Numbered from the stretch's first letter, positions 7,683-17,030 are shown. The stretch is DNA of 64,000 bases from Candidatus Mediterraneibacter pullicola (GCA_019117065.1 DXAK01000045.1:1-64000), one strand, 5' to 3'. The notes: a model not told the origin generated them from the sequence alone. Numbers and translations are program-made.

Positions 7683-8696
7683 CTAAATTGTTTTTCCGAC
7701 TACTTTTGCGATTTGTTTTACTTCGCAGAGAAGATTGTCGTATTTCTCTGGCTTTAAGGACTGTGCCCCATCGCACAGTGCGCATTCCGGATTGTTGTGG
7801 ACTTCAATCATAAGACCGTCTGCTCCGGCAGCTACGGCGGCCTTCGCCATAGGTTCTACAAGCCACCACTTTCCGCCGGCATGGCTGGGGTCTACGACGA
7901 CGGGAAGATGAGTTTTTTTGCGCAGCACGGGGATACTCTGAAGATCCAGAGTGTTCCTTGTGTAAGTTTCGAACGTACGAATGCCGCGTTCGCAGAGGAT
8001 CACGTTCTCGTTGCCGGATGCCATAATATATTCGGCGGACATGATCCATTCTTCATAGGTGGCGTTGAGTCCCCGCTTTAAGAGGATGGGACGGTCAAGC
8101 TGGCCGAGCTGCTTAAGTAAGTCAAAGTTCTGCATGTTGCGGGCGCCGATCTGAATGAGATCTACTTTCTCGTTAAATACATCCAGATACTGCGGGGCCA
8201 TCAACTCTGTTACGATGGGCAGTCCCACTTCCTCTTTCACAGCGCAGAGGATCTCAAGCCCTTCTAGTCCTAATCCCTGAAATGAGTATGGACTTGTTCT
8301 CGGCTTGAATGCGCCCCCTCTTAAGAGGTTCGCGCCGGAAGCTTTTGCGGCTTTTGCAATTTCAAGAACCTGCTCAAAGGATTCTACAGAACAAGGTCCC
8401 GCGATCAGTCCCATATGCCCGCTGCCGATCTTTACGCCGGATACGTCAACCACAGAATCTTCTGGATGGAAGGCGCGGTTGGCCAGTTTATACGGCTCCT
8501 GTACATGCATGACTTTGTCAACACAGCTGTCTACTTCAAATAGTCTGGGATCAATCAGCGTGGTATCTCCGATACAGCCGATGATCGTCATTTCCGTGCC
8601 GCGGACAATGTGAGTGTCAAGACCTCTGTTTTTGACGAGGTTCTCTACGCGGCTTATATTTTCTTCTGTTGTATGCGGTTTTAATACAATAATCAT
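7683..8696 (-). CDS. aroF: 3-deoxy-7-phosphoheptulonate synthase
   Basis: This 337-residue DAHP synthase of the type I-beta (Bacillus AroA-like) group condenses phosphoenolpyruvate with erythrose 4-phosphate, the entry to aromatic amino acid synthesis. Residues 1 to about 70 form the small ferredoxin-like N-terminal domain of this group, which in relatives can mediate feedback inhibition. The catalytic barrel follows, with AGPCSVES and [12 protein letters not shown]. There is no fused chorismate mutase. It forms a two-gene operon with aroB. A strong promoter and an inverted-repeat element are upstream. Symbols aroA and aroF are both used for this group. Confidence 0.93.
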   Translation of the reverse strand: MIIVLKPHTTEENISRVENLVKNRGLDTHIVRGTEMTIIGCIGDTTLIDPRLFEVDSCVDKVMHVQEPYKLANRAFHPEDSVVDVSGVKIGSGHMGLIAGPCSVESFEQVLEIAKAAKASGANLLRGGAFKPRTSPYSFQGLGLEGLEILCAVKEEVGLPIVTELMAPQYLDVFNEKVDLIQIGARNMQNFDLLKQLGQLDRPILLKRGLNATYEEWIMSAEYIMASGNENVILCERGIRTFETYTRNTLDLQSIPVLRKKTHLPVVVDPSHAGGKWWLVEPMAKAAVAAGADGLMIEVHNNPECALCDGAQSLKPEKYDNLLCEVKQIAKVVGKTI

Positions 8697-8773
8697 TTTT
8701 ATTTCCCTCCGGTCTGGTCATATTGAAAATTATCAGTATAATAAATAATTGATATAAAAACATCAATGCTAAC

Positions 8774-8809
8774 TTCGCACTGTAAAATTTTAGTTGTTTA
8801 AAGTGCGAA
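8774..8809 (-). promoter_or_regulatory. Inverted repeat downstream of the aroF promoter (possible operator)
   Basis: TTCGCACT (8774-8781) and AGTGCGAA (8802-8809) are perfect 8-bp arms 20 bases apart, each flanked outside by CTAA/TTAG-like bases. The element begins near the expected start of transcription of aroF. It could be a repressor site or a transcript hairpin. No known aromatic-pathway operator was recognised. Confidence 0.5.
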
Positions 8810-8818
8810 ATCATTAGT

Positions 8819-8847
8819 ATCATAAAACATCCTTATGCAAATGTCAA
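8819..8847 (-). promoter_or_regulatory. Promoter of aroF-aroB
   Basis: On the minus strand, TTGACA (8847-8842), 17 bases and TATGAT (8824-8819) give a near-consensus sigma-A promoter about 120 bases upstream of aroF. Confidence 0.87.
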
Positions 8848-8874
8848 CTGTTGGTTGTCGGTTTTCACAAATAC

Positions 8875-8903
8875 ATGACAAAATGGAAGACTTATGTTAT
8901 ACT
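8875..8903 (+). promoter_or_regulatory. Promoter of the pyrH operon
   Basis: ATGACA (8875-8880), 17 bases and TATACT (8898-8903) lie about 40 bases upstream of pyrH. Confidence 0.75.
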
Positions 8904-8943
8904 ACATTTTAGGTCAAAAGAAATCAAAGGAGCCATAACATAA

Positions 8944-9645
8944 ATGATTATGAAAAGAGTACTATTGAAGCTGAGCGGAGAAGCGCTCGCGGGAGATAAA
9001 AAGACAGGGTTTGACGAGGCTACCTGTATCGGTGTGGCAGAGCAGGTAAAAAAGCTTGTCGACGGCGGTATCCAAGTTGCTATCGTAACAGGCGGCGGAA
9101 ACTTCTGGAGAGGCAGAACAAGCGAGACGATCGACCGCACGAAGGCTGATCAGATCGGTATGCTGGCGACGGTGATGAACTGTATCTACGTATCTGACAT
9201 CTTCCGGCATGTGGGGATGAAAACAGAAGTGTTCACTCCATTTGTATGCGGTGCGTTTACTTCATTGTTTTCCAAAGATGCGGCTGTGGAGGCGCTGGAA
9301 AGCGGAAAGGTTGTCTTTTTTGCCGGCGGTACGGGACATCCATATTTCTCAACGGATACGGGTGCGGTGTTAAGAGCCATTGAGATTGAGGCGGACGCCA
9401 TGCTTCTTGCAAAAGCTATCGACGGTATCTATGACAGTGACCCGAAGGTGAACTCAGCGGCCATAAAATACGACGAAATCTCCATTCAAGAAGTGATCGA
9501 TAAGAAGCTGGCGGCAGTAGACCTGACGGCATCGATCATGTGTCTTGAGAATAAGATGCCTATGCTGGTGTTCGGGCTGAATGAAGAAAACAGTATTGTG
9601 GAGACGATGAGCGGTAATTTCACAGGGACGAAAGTGACAGTATAG
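8944..9645 (+). CDS. pyrH: UMP kinase
   Basis: This 233-residue amino-acid-kinase-fold enzyme phosphorylates UMP to UDP. The N-terminal KRVLLKLSGEALAG is the phosphate-binding signature; GGGNFWRG and DSDP segments follow as in bacterial PyrH. The start is ATG 8944 after AAAGGAG; a second in-frame ATG at 8950 cannot be excluded. It is the first gene of the run pyrH-frr-uppS-cdsA-dxr-rseP, an order conserved in Firmicutes that links nucleotide supply, ribosome recycling and envelope lipid synthesis. Confidence 0.96.
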   Translation: MIMKRVLLKLSGEALAGDKKTGFDEATCIGVAEQVKKLVDGGIQVAIVTGGGNFWRGRTSETIDRTKADQIGMLATVMNCIYVSDIFRHVGMKTEVFTPFVCGAFTSLFSKDAAVEALESGKVVFFAGGTGHPYFSTDTGAVLRAIEIEADAMLLAKAIDGIYDSDPKVNSAAIKYDEISIQEVIDKKLAAVDLTASIMCLENKMPMLVFGLNEENSIVETMSGNFTGTKVTV

Positions 9646-9744
9646 ACAGATGGGAACGGGCAAAACCAGTATAGGTAAGATGTGGGAAACGCAGGCGGAT
9701 TTGCCCTATAAACAGAGAATGTAAAATACAGGAGGAATGACAAT

Positions 9745-10296
9745 ATGAATGAAAAGGTTGCGGTTTATGACGGGAAAATGACAAAGACACTTAATAATCT
9801 TGACACGGAGCTGGCTACGGTTCGTGCGGGGCGTGCTAATCCTCATGTGCTGGATAAGCTGACGGTAGATTATTATGGATCACCGACTCCGATCCAGCAG
9901 GTGGCGAACGTATCTGTTCCTGAGGCGCGTATGATCCAGATTCAGCCGTGGGAAAAGAGCATGCTTAAGGAGATTGAGAAAGCGATCCTGATGTCTGATA
10001 TTGGGATCAATCCTACCAACGACGGTTCCACAATCCGTCTTGTATTCCCGGAACTTACAGAGGAGCGCAGAAAGGAACTGGCAAAGGATGTAAAGAAAAA
10101 GGGAGAGGCGGCGAAAGTCGCTGTCCGCAACATCCGCAGGGATGGTAACGTAGCGTTTAAGAAATTGAAAGGCACGGAGATCTCTGAGGACGGGATCAAG
10201 GATCTGGAGGATGAACTTCAGAAGATCACAGACAAATATGTTGAGAAGATTGACAAGATGGTAGAGGCAAAAGTGAAAGAGATCATGACAATATAA
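9745..10296 (+). CDS. frr: Ribosome recycling factor
   Basis: This 183-residue protein splits post-termination ribosomes with EF-G. The family core is clear: [13 protein letters not shown] near the N-terminus, then [14 protein letters not shown], and the C-terminal helix ending [19 protein letters not shown]. Length is normal (about 185). A strong AGGAGG lies 7 bases before the ATG. It lies 99 bases downstream of pyrH in the same operon. A weak terminator-like hairpin follows before uppS. Confidence 0.97.
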   Translation: MNEKVAVYDGKMTKTLNNLDTELATVRAGRANPHVLDKLTVDYYGSPTPIQQVANVSVPEARMIQIQPWEKSMLKEIEKAILMSDIGINPTNDGSTIRLVFPELTEERRKELAKDVKKKGEAAKVAVRNIRRDGNVAFKKLKGTEISEDGIKDLEDELQKITDKYVEKIDKMVEAKVKEIMTI

Positions 10297-10364
10297 TTGC
10301 CGTGCAACAGTTCCGGCAGGCGCGTAAAGGCGCGGCATGCTGTGACATAAATCAGATAGGAAGA

Positions 10365-10396
10365 AGGGGGCTTTTAGAAGTAAGGCTCCCTTTTGC
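10365..10396 (+). terminator. Possible internal terminator between frr and uppS
   Basis: An 8-bp stem with one G-U pair (AAGGGGGC with GCTCCCTT) is followed by TTTT. It may partly reduce transcription into the lipid-synthesis genes. Confidence 0.45.
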
Positions 10397-10420
10397 ATGA
10401 ATAAATGAGAGGTAGAGAAG

Positions 10421-11128
10421 ATGAAGGTACCGCAGCACATTGCGATTATACTGGACGGCAACGGGCGATGGGCAAAAATGAAAGGGATGCCCAGAAATTA
10501 CGGGCACGCGCAGGGAAGTAAAAATGTAGAGCGCATCTGTGAAGAAGCGTGGCGCATGGGGATAAAATACCTTACGGTGTATGCGTTTTCCACAGAAAAT
10601 TGGAGCCGTCCTGACAGTGAAGTGGCAGCGCTTATGAAGCTTCTGCGCAACTATATGAAAACCTGTCTTAAGACAGCGGCAAAAAATGATATGAAGATCC
10701 GCGTAATCGGAGATATTGAACCTCTGGATGAGGATATCAAAAGCCGGATCAGGGAACTGGAGGCGGCGACTGTTGACAATGGTGGATTGAATTTTACGAT
10801 TGCACTCAACTATGGCAGCAGGGATGAAATGACCCGTGCTGCCAGAATGATGGCCAAGGACTGCGCAGACGGGAAGCTGGCTGTGGCGGATATTGACGAG
10901 ACGGTATTTGAGTCCTATCTGGACACGCACGGAATTCCGGACCCGGACCTGATGATCCGCACCAGCGGAGAGCAGAGATTGTCCAATTATCTGCTCTGGC
11001 AGCTGGCGTACTCAGAGTTTTATTTTACAGATGTGCCGTGGCCGGATTTTACCAAAGAAGAGCTGATTAAAGCGGTGGAAGAATATAATCACAGGCATAG
11101 AAGATTCGGCGGTGTAGAGGAGGCATAG
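10421..11128 (+). CDS. uppS: Isoprenyl transferase (undecaprenyl diphosphate synthase)
   Basis: This 235-residue cis-prenyltransferase makes the C55 lipid carrier for peptidoglycan and other surface glycans. The catalytic LDGNGRWAK motif (with the Mg-binding Asp) is at about 11-19. YAFSTENW and the C-terminal RTSGEQRLSNYLLWQ, which binds the diphosphate, are present. Its product would also be the carrier needed by the GT2-GtrA protein at 24143. The gene is followed 2 bases later by cdsA. Confidence 0.95.
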   Translation: MKVPQHIAIILDGNGRWAKMKGMPRNYGHAQGSKNVERICEEAWRMGIKYLTVYAFSTENWSRPDSEVAALMKLLRNYMKTCLKTAAKNDMKIRVIGDIEPLDEDIKSRIRELEAATVDNGGLNFTIALNYGSRDEMTRAARMMAKDCADGKLAVADIDETVFESYLDTHGIPDPDLMIRTSGEQRLSNYLLWQLAYSEFYFTDVPWPDFTKEELIKAVEEYNHRHRRFGGVEEA

Positions 11129-11130
11129 AC

Positions 11131-11943
11131 ATGTTTAGGACAAGGTTACTAAGTGGAATACTATTGATTGTCATTGCCCTTGCCGTGCTGATCACAGGCG
11201 GGCCGCTTCTGTTCGGGGTTTTGCTCCTTATCAGCCTGATCGGGATGTCGGAGCTATATAAAGTGTTCGGTATCGCGAAGAAAGCTCCGGGTATTGTGGG
11301 ATATATTTTTGCAGTATTATACTACGCCATTTTATATTTTGAGCCCCAGCTACCCGGGGAGAAGGTCACATGGTTTATGATGTTTTTTATGGGATACCTG
11401 ATCTGCCAGATGGCGGTGCTTGTGTTCTCGTATCCGAAATACAATACCCAGCAGATATTCGCCGCATTTTTCGGTGTGCTCTATGTGGCGGTTATGCTGT
11501 CTTACATCTATCAGACAAGACTTCTTGAGGGCGGTGTGTTCACGGTATGGCTTGTGTTCATTTGCTCATGGGGATGCGATACCTGCGCGTACTGTGTGGG
11601 AATGCTCATTGGAAAGCACAAGATGGCGCCTGTTTTAAGTCCAAAGAAATCTGTGGAGGGCGGGATTGGCGGGATCCTCGGAGCAGCTCTCATCGGGGTG
11701 CTTTACGCTCTTGCCATCAATCACTGGGGCAATACTGGGGTGGCGATCGTGCAATATGCAGTTATCGGAGCAGTAGGCGGAGCGATCTCTCAGATTGGAG
11801 ATCTGGCAGCGTCTGCCATCAAGCGCTATCACAATATTAAGGATTATGGGAAATTAATCCCCGGGCACGGCGGGATTTTGGATCGGTTTGACAGCGTGAT
11901 CTTCACGGCGCCGATTATCTATTATCTTGCAGTGCTTCTGTAG
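11131..11943 (+). CDS. cdsA: Phosphatidate cytidylyltransferase
   Basis: This 270-residue polytopic membrane enzyme makes CDP-diacylglycerol, the precursor of phosphatidylglycerol and cardiolipin. Several hydrophobic helices span the length, and the C-terminal family signature is seen around SQIGDLAASAIKRY and GHGGILDRFDS. It starts 2 bases after the uppS stop, so the two are probably translated together. Confidence 0.95.
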   Translation: MFRTRLLSGILLIVIALAVLITGGPLLFGVLLLISLIGMSELYKVFGIAKKAPGIVGYIFAVLYYAILYFEPQLPGEKVTWFMMFFMGYLICQMAVLVFSYPKYNTQQIFAAFFGVLYVAVMLSYIYQTRLLEGGVFTVWLVFICSWGCDTCAYCVGMLIGKHKMAPVLSPKKSVEGGIGGILGAALIGVLYALAINHWGNTGVAIVQYAVIGAVGGAISQIGDLAASAIKRYHNIKDYGKLIPGHGGILDRFDSVIFTAPIIYYLAVLL

Positions 11944-11970
11944 AAGACGAATCATGTACGAAAGTGAGGC

Positions 11971-13119
11971 ATGGATATGAAAAAAGCAGCGATACTCGGT
12001 TCTACGGGTTCCATTGGGACACAGACTTTAGAGATCGCGAGAACGAATAAAGACATTGGGATAACGGCGCTTGCCGCGAGAAATAATATTACCCTGCTTG
12101 AAGAGCAGATACGGGAATTTAGACCGAAGCTGGCAGCAGTGTGGAGTAGGGAAAAAGCAGCGGAGTTAAGAAGCCGTGTGCGCGATCTTGAGGTGAAGAT
12201 CGTATCCGGCATGGACGGGCTTCTTGAAGTGGCATGCGAACCTGAAGCGGAGATACTGGTGACTGCCATCGTGGGGATGATCGGTATCCTGCCGACAATC
12301 GAGGCGATCAAAGCGGGAAAGGATATCGCCCTTGCAAATAAGGAGACATTGGTCACGGCAGGACATATTATCATGCCCCTTGCCAGAGAAAAAGACGTAT
12401 CTATTCTTCCCGTAGACAGTGAACATAGCGCGATTTTTCAATCTCTTCAGGGAGGGCAGGAAAAAGCGCTGCACAAGATTCTTCTTACAGCTTCTGGAGG
12501 ACCTTTCCGCGGAAAGAAAAGGGAGGAACTGGCCGATATACAGGTAGAGGACGCCTTAAAGCATCCGAACTGGACGATGGGACGGAAGATTACTATCGAT
12601 TCTTCCACCATGGTAAATAAAGGGCTCGAGGTCATTGAGGCGAAATGGCTTTTCGGGATGAGTGTGGATCAGATACAAGTGGTTGTGCAGCCGCAGAGTA
12701 TCATTCATTCTATGGTAGAGTACAAAGATGGGGCGGTGATTGCTCAGCTTGGCACGCCGGATATGAAACTTCCGATCCAGTACGCTCTCTATTATCCTGA
12801 GAGAAGATATCTGCCAGGCGACAGGCTGGATTTCTCGGCTCTGTCGCAGATCACGTTTGAGCAGCCAGACATGGACACTTTTTTCGGACTGAGGCTTGCG
12901 TATGAGGCGGGGCGGGCAGGCGGCACCCTTCCGACAGTGTTTAACGCCGCAAACGAGCGGGCAGTGGCGATGTTTCTGGAGCGTGAGATCCGTTATCTGG
13001 AGATTCCCGAGATGATACAGGCGTGCATGGAAGCACATAAGAACCTCGCGGATCCGACTGTAGAAGAGATACTAAAGACAGAGCAGGAAACATATGAATT
13101 TATAAAAAACAGGTGGTAA
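11971..13119 (+). CDS. dxr: 1-deoxy-D-xylulose 5-phosphate reductoisomerase
   Basis: This 382-residue enzyme of the MEP isoprenoid pathway converts DXP to MEP with NADPH. The Rossmann motif GSTGSIGTQTLEI is at the N-terminus. The metal-binding SEHSAIFQ, the substrate region TASGGPFRG and NHPNW-like HPNWTMG are all present. Start is ATG 11971 or the in-frame ATG at 11977. It feeds isoprenyl precursors to UppS, encoded two genes upstream. Confidence 0.96.
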   Translation: MDMKKAAILGSTGSIGTQTLEIARTNKDIGITALAARNNITLLEEQIREFRPKLAAVWSREKAAELRSRVRDLEVKIVSGMDGLLEVACEPEAEILVTAIVGMIGILPTIEAIKAGKDIALANKETLVTAGHIIMPLAREKDVSILPVDSEHSAIFQSLQGGQEKALHKILLTASGGPFRGKKREELADIQVEDALKHPNWTMGRKITIDSSTMVNKGLEVIEAKWLFGMSVDQIQVVVQPQSIIHSMVEYKDGAVIAQLGTPDMKLPIQYALYYPERRYLPGDRLDFSALSQITFEQPDMDTFFGLRLAYEAGRAGGTLPTVFNAANERAVAMFLEREIRYLEIPEMIQACMEAHKNLADPTVEEILKTEQETYEFIKNRW

Positions 13120-13122
13120 TAT

Positions 13123-14154
13123 ATGGGTATAATCATAGCGATCCTATTATTTAGTTTTATTGTCATTTTTCATGAACTGGGACATTTTCTTATGGCAAAG
13201 AAGAATGGAATCCGGGTCAATGAATTCTCCCTCGGGCTTGGACCGACTCTGATCGGCAGGCAGATCGGTGAGACCTTTTTCTGTATCAAATTATTCCCCA
13301 TAGGAGGGGCGTGCATGATGGGGGAGGATGATGTAGATGATATGTCCCCAGGCAGCTTTAACAGCAAGTCTGTGTGGGCGCGGATGTCTGTTATTGCTGG
13401 AGGACCGGTGTTTAATCTTATTTTGGCGTGGATATTCTGCGTGATTCTCATTGGGATGACGGGATATACACCCACAACAGTGGCGGAGGTGCTGGAAGGA
13501 TCTTCCGCTCAGGAACAGGGCATACAGGCAGGAGATGTATTAAAAGAGATCAACGGGCGGAATCTCTATATGTGGGATGATTTGAATCTTTACACACTGA
13601 CTCATTCAGCCGAGACATCGTATGAGGTGGTTTATGAGCGTGACGGCGAGGAATACACAGCTTTACTGGAACCCAAGGTACTAGAAGAGGGCCAGAGCCC
13701 GCTTATAGGAGTGGTTGCCGGGGAGCAGGAGAAGCCCGGTATTTTTGGATCCATGCAGTATGGGCTGTACAAGGTGAAATATTGGATTAACTATACGGTA
13801 GACTGTCTGCGCATGCTTTTTACCGGGCAGGCGGGACTTAGGGATTTGTCCGGCCCGGTGGGGATCGTTGATGTGGTAAACGATGTGTATGAGACGGCGG
13901 CGCCTGAGGGGGCAAGGGTTCTGTTCCTTAGTATGCTCAATTTTGGCATCCTGCTGACGGCAAACTTAGGCGTGATGAATCTTCTTCCGCTGCCGGCGCT
14001 GGACGGGGGAAGGCTGGTATTTCTGATTCTCGAAGCGGTGCGGAGAAAGCGGGTTCCACCGGAGAAGGAAGGTATGGTACATTTTGCGGGATTCGCTCTG
14101 CTGATGGTACTGATGGCAGTGGTTATGTTCAATGATATTATGAAATTATTCTGA
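13123..14154 (+). CDS. rseP: RIP metalloprotease RseP (site-2 protease)
   Basis: This 343-residue intramembrane zinc protease cleaves signal-peptide remnants and regulatory proteins in the membrane. The zinc site HELGH is at 17-21 in the first membrane helix. One PDZ domain spans about 110-190. The second catalytic motif NLLPLPALDGGRL lies near the C-terminus, followed by a last membrane helix. It starts 3 bases after dxr. It closes the conserved operon; the ispG and polC genes often found next in related species are absent here. Confidence 0.94.
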   Translation: MGIIIAILLFSFIVIFHELGHFLMAKKNGIRVNEFSLGLGPTLIGRQIGETFFCIKLFPIGGACMMGEDDVDDMSPGSFNSKSVWARMSVIAGGPVFNLILAWIFCVILIGMTGYTPTTVAEVLEGSSAQEQGIQAGDVLKEINGRNLYMWDDLNLYTLTHSAETSYEVVYERDGEEYTALLEPKVLEEGQSPLIGVVAGEQEKPGIFGSMQYGLYKVKYWINYTVDCLRMLFTGQAGLRDLSGPVGIVDVVNDVYETAAPEGARVLFLSMLNFGILLTANLGVMNLLPLPALDGGRLVFLILEAVRRKRVPPEKEGMVHFAGFALLMVLMAVVMFNDIMKLF

Positions 14155-14265
14155 AGATCAGAGGATATTTTTCAAGCGCCGCACGTTATTTCCAGACACT
14201 GAGGGATGTTCTAAATCAAGACGTGTGCATATATAATTAAAAGACTATATATGCAGGAGACAGTT

Positions 14266-15528
14266 ATGAACCATATAAGAGCAATGCAGGAGACGTCGGA
14301 GAAAGGGGAACTTCAGATCAACGTGACATCTACGGTGGGGGCGCGCCCTATAGCGGATGCGCGGATATCAATCTCCTATACGGGAGTTCCGGAGAGCACA
14401 TTGGAAAGAGTGGAGACAGACTCCTCAGGGCAGACTGAGGTGCTGGAATTAGACGCGCCGCCCGAGGAGTGGAGCCTAGATCCCCGCAATGAGAGGCAGC
14501 CCTACTCGGAATACACACTGGATGTCAGCGCGCCGGGATTTGAGCCTGTCAGTATCGCCGGAACAGAGATCTTGGCGAATGTAAAGGCGATCCAGAACGT
14601 GCGGATGAGGCCGAGCGATGTGGGCAGGGAAGAGGAAGAAGTATTCGTCATCCCTGCCCATACTTTATATGCGGAGTATCCTCCGAAAATCGCGGAGGAT
14701 GAGATTAAGCCCGTGAACGAGACAGGGGAAATCGTCCTAAGCCGGGTAGTTGTGCCCGAGTACATTGTCGTACACAACGGCTCGCCGAGGGATACTACAG
14801 CCACGAATTATTATGTGAAATACAAAGATTATATCAAGAATGTGGCGTCCAGCGAAATTTACGCCACATGGCCTGCGAACGCAATCCGGGCAAATGTGCT
14901 GGCAATCATGTCGTTTACCCTGAACCGGGTGTATACGGAATGGTATCGGAATAAGGGGTACGATTTTACAATCACATCTTCCACGGCGTTCGATCATAAA
15001 TGGATTCCGGAGAGAAATGTGTATGACACGATCTCCGTGATCGTGGATGAATTGTTTGCAAATTATCTATCGAGACCGAATGTGCGCCAGCCTATCCTGA
15101 CTCAGTATTGCGACGGCAGACGGGTGACCTGCCCGAATTGGATGACACAATGGGGGTCAAAGGAACTGGCGGATCAGGGGTACACACCCATTGAGATTCT
15201 CCGCTATTTTTATGGAGATGATATGTACATCAATACGGCGGAGGAAATATCAGGCATACCGGCTTCATGGCCCGGGTATACTCTTGAGGAAGGTTCCAGT
15301 GGTGATAAGGTGCGCCAGATTCAAGAACAGCTCAATGTGATTGCGGGCGCTTACCCAGCTCTTCCGAAAATTACGGCAGACGGAATATACGGGCCGGCGA
15401 CAGCGGAGGCAGTATCAGAGTTTCAGTCTGTGTTCGGACTGCCGGTCACAGGGAAAATAGATTATGCTACATGGTATAAGATATCCGAGATCTATGTGGG
15501 TGTGTCAAGGATCGCAGAACTGACATAG
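14266..15528 (+). CDS. SleC-like spore cortex-lytic protein (lytic transglycosylase + PG-binding)
   Basis: A 420-residue protein (start ATG 14266, 6 bases after AGGAG; the ATG at 14251 lacks an RBS). The N-terminal part (about 1-150) has carboxypeptidase-regulatory-like beta strands, as in the pro-region of clostridial SleC. VVVPEYIVVH (about 161-170) resembles the region where SleC is cleaved to its mature form. A SpoIID-like hydrolase domain follows, with NVASSEIYATWP holding the expected catalytic glutamate (about residue 197), and a C-terminal peptidoglycan-binding repeat (about 343-407). No standard signal peptide is seen. It probably degrades spore cortex at germination. Confidence 0.82.
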   Translation: MNHIRAMQETSEKGELQINVTSTVGARPIADARISISYTGVPESTLERVETDSSGQTEVLELDAPPEEWSLDPRNERQPYSEYTLDVSAPGFEPVSIAGTEILANVKAIQNVRMRPSDVGREEEEVFVIPAHTLYAEYPPKIAEDEIKPVNETGEIVLSRVVVPEYIVVHNGSPRDTTATNYYVKYKDYIKNVASSEIYATWPANAIRANVLAIMSFTLNRVYTEWYRNKGYDFTITSSTAFDHKWIPERNVYDTISVIVDELFANYLSRPNVRQPILTQYCDGRRVTCPNWMTQWGSKELADQGYTPIEILRYFYGDDMYINTAEEISGIPASWPGYTLEEGSSGDKVRQIQEQLNVIAGAYPALPKITADGIYGPATAEAVSEFQSVFGLPVTGKIDYATWYKISEIYVGVSRIAELT

Positions 15529-15627
15529 TGGAATAATACGAACAGAATCATGCAGGCAAAGTTGTGTGGATAGAAAAATACAGGCGGGAGAATATAAACA
15601 TGGTGATACAGATAGGAAAGGAGCGGC

Positions 15628-16869
15628 ATGTCGGGACGAAGAAGGAACAGGCGTGCGTGGAAAAAAGGCTGCTTGCAGGTTTTTGCGATTGGGGCAGGAT
15701 TCTGTGCGTGTGCCGTCTTTATTCTGAGTTTGGTATATTTGGAGTTTGGAAGTTACTGGGAAAATATTATGGGGAGAACTGCTCAGGAGACGGTAACTAA
15801 TGTGCCGCAGCAGGAGAGTGAGTTCCCAGAGGTTACTGTCACGGAAGAAGAAGTTGCGGGAAATTTCTATTACCGGCAGCTTACGAAAGAAGATCAGACA
15901 GTGTACAGGGAATTGTTGCAGGGAGTGAGGGACATGAAAGAGAGCATCACACTCCATGCGGGCAGGAGTGACCGGCCGGAGAAAGTATACGAATATCTGC
16001 TGTATGACCGGCCAGAACTTTTCTTTTGTGACGGAAGCTCTAAGATGACTGTATATGAGGATCATACAGATTTCTATCCCGGCTATACATGCAGCCTGCG
16101 TGAAAGAGAAGAGAGACAGAGCCAGATTGAAACAGCGGTGGAAAAATGTTTTGCCGGAATCAGTGCAGATTCGTCCGAATACGACAGGATCCGATATGTG
16201 TATGAATATATTGTAAATACGGTGAAATATGATGAAACTGCCCCGGATAACCAGAACATTTACAGTGCTCTTGTAGGAAAACGTTCTGTCTGCGCGGGCT
16301 ATTCAAGAGCCGCCCAGTATCTTCTCGGCAAGATCGGGACCGAGTGTATCTATGTAGTTGGGACTGCCCAGGGTCAGAATGCCCATGCGTGGAATATTGT
16401 AAACTGCAGCGGAAAATATTACCAGATGGACGTGACGTTTGGCGACCCGGTGTTTCTTTTGGCGGAGAGCGGGGAGGAGCTTCCTAGGGATACCGTTAAT
16501 TATGATTATCTTTGCTGTACCGACAGTGATATTCTTTTGGATCACACGCCCAGCGAAGAAGTATGGTATCCGGTATGTAATTCAGATGATCTTAACTATT
16601 ACAAAATGAATGGGATGTATTACGAGAGCTTTGATCCAAAGATTATCCTCGGCGCTATGAATAACAGTATTTATTCGGGTGAACAGATGTTTGCGTGCAA
16701 ATTTGCCGGCGGTGATATCTTTGATGAGGCGAAAGGTGTCTTGACCGAAGAACTGCTTCCAAAGGCGGCGCAGAACCTTGCGTCAGTCTATGATCTGGAA
16801 AATGTGAAATACACATACGCGGAAGATAATGCACATCATAAGATTACGGTATTCTGGAATTATGAGTAA
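15628..16869 (+). CDS. Membrane-anchored transglutaminase-like protein
   Basis: This 413-residue protein has a basic N-terminus (MSGRRRNRRAWKKG) and a single membrane anchor (about 17-39), with the rest outside. A transglutaminase/protease-like domain lies at about 165-275 and shows a plausible Cys-His-Asp triad: C in RSVCAGYS, H in NAHAWNIV, D in YQMDVTFGDP. The substrate is unknown; relatives in Firmicutes are extracellular proteases or wall-linked cross-linkers. It is preceded by AAAGGAG. Its proximity to the SleC-like gene may reflect a shared envelope theme, but there is a separate gap of 99 bases. Confidence 0.8.
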   Translation: MSGRRRNRRAWKKGCLQVFAIGAGFCACAVFILSLVYLEFGSYWENIMGRTAQETVTNVPQQESEFPEVTVTEEEVAGNFYYRQLTKEDQTVYRELLQGVRDMKESITLHAGRSDRPEKVYEYLLYDRPELFFCDGSSKMTVYEDHTDFYPGYTCSLREREERQSQIETAVEKCFAGISADSSEYDRIRYVYEYIVNTVKYDETAPDNQNIYSALVGKRSVCAGYSRAAQYLLGKIGTECIYVVGTAQGQNAHAWNIVNCSGKYYQMDVTFGDPVFLLAESGEELPRDTVNYDYLCCTDSDILLDHTPSEEVWYPVCNSDDLNYYKMNGMYYESFDPKIILGAMNNSIYSGEQMFACKFAGGDIFDEAKGVLTEELLPKAAQNLASVYDLENVKYTYAEDNAHHKITVFWNYE

Positions 16870-16906
16870 TATTTCTGAATACTTAGAAGTATTTGTGAAA
16901 TATTAA
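16868..16906. repeat. Long AT-rich palindrome after the transglutaminase-like gene
   Basis: Two nested stems (AATATTTC with GAAATATT; GAATACTT with AAGTATT) form an almost continuous AT-rich hairpin just past the stop. There is no T tract, so it is not a classical terminator. It might be a regulator site for carAB or stabilise the mRNA end. Confidence 0.45.
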
Positions 16907-16920
16907 GAGGTATTTATCAG

Positions 16921-16949
16921 TTGAAATATGACCACAGTTGTAGTATAAT
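16921..16949 (+). promoter_or_regulatory. Promoter of carAB
   Basis: TTGAAA (16921-16926), 17 bases and TATAAT (16944-16949) are followed by a leader of about 118 bases before carA. Confidence 0.82.
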
Positions 16950-16971
16950 CTTTACAATTTGAGAACGAGGG

Positions 16972-17030
16972 CGCTCTGGATCAAAAGACTCCAAGAGTGC
17001 CTTTGCTATGTAACGGCACAGAGCGTTTTT
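16972..17030 (+). terminator. Attenuator-like terminator in the carAB leader
   Basis: CGCTCTG (16972-16978) pairs with CAGAGCG (17019-17025), followed by five Ts, with GTGCC/GGCAC able to pair inside. A competing hairpin pairs GGCGCTCT (around 16970-16977) with AGAGTGCC (around 16994-17001). This is the layout of transcription attenuation. PyrR regulates such leaders in Firmicutes, but I see only weak resemblance to the PyrR binding loop. Confidence 0.6.

Noticed and set aside
16980-17005. PyrR binding loop in the carAB leader
   Set aside because: The stem and loop show only weak resemblance to the known consensus, so I did not call PyrR control.
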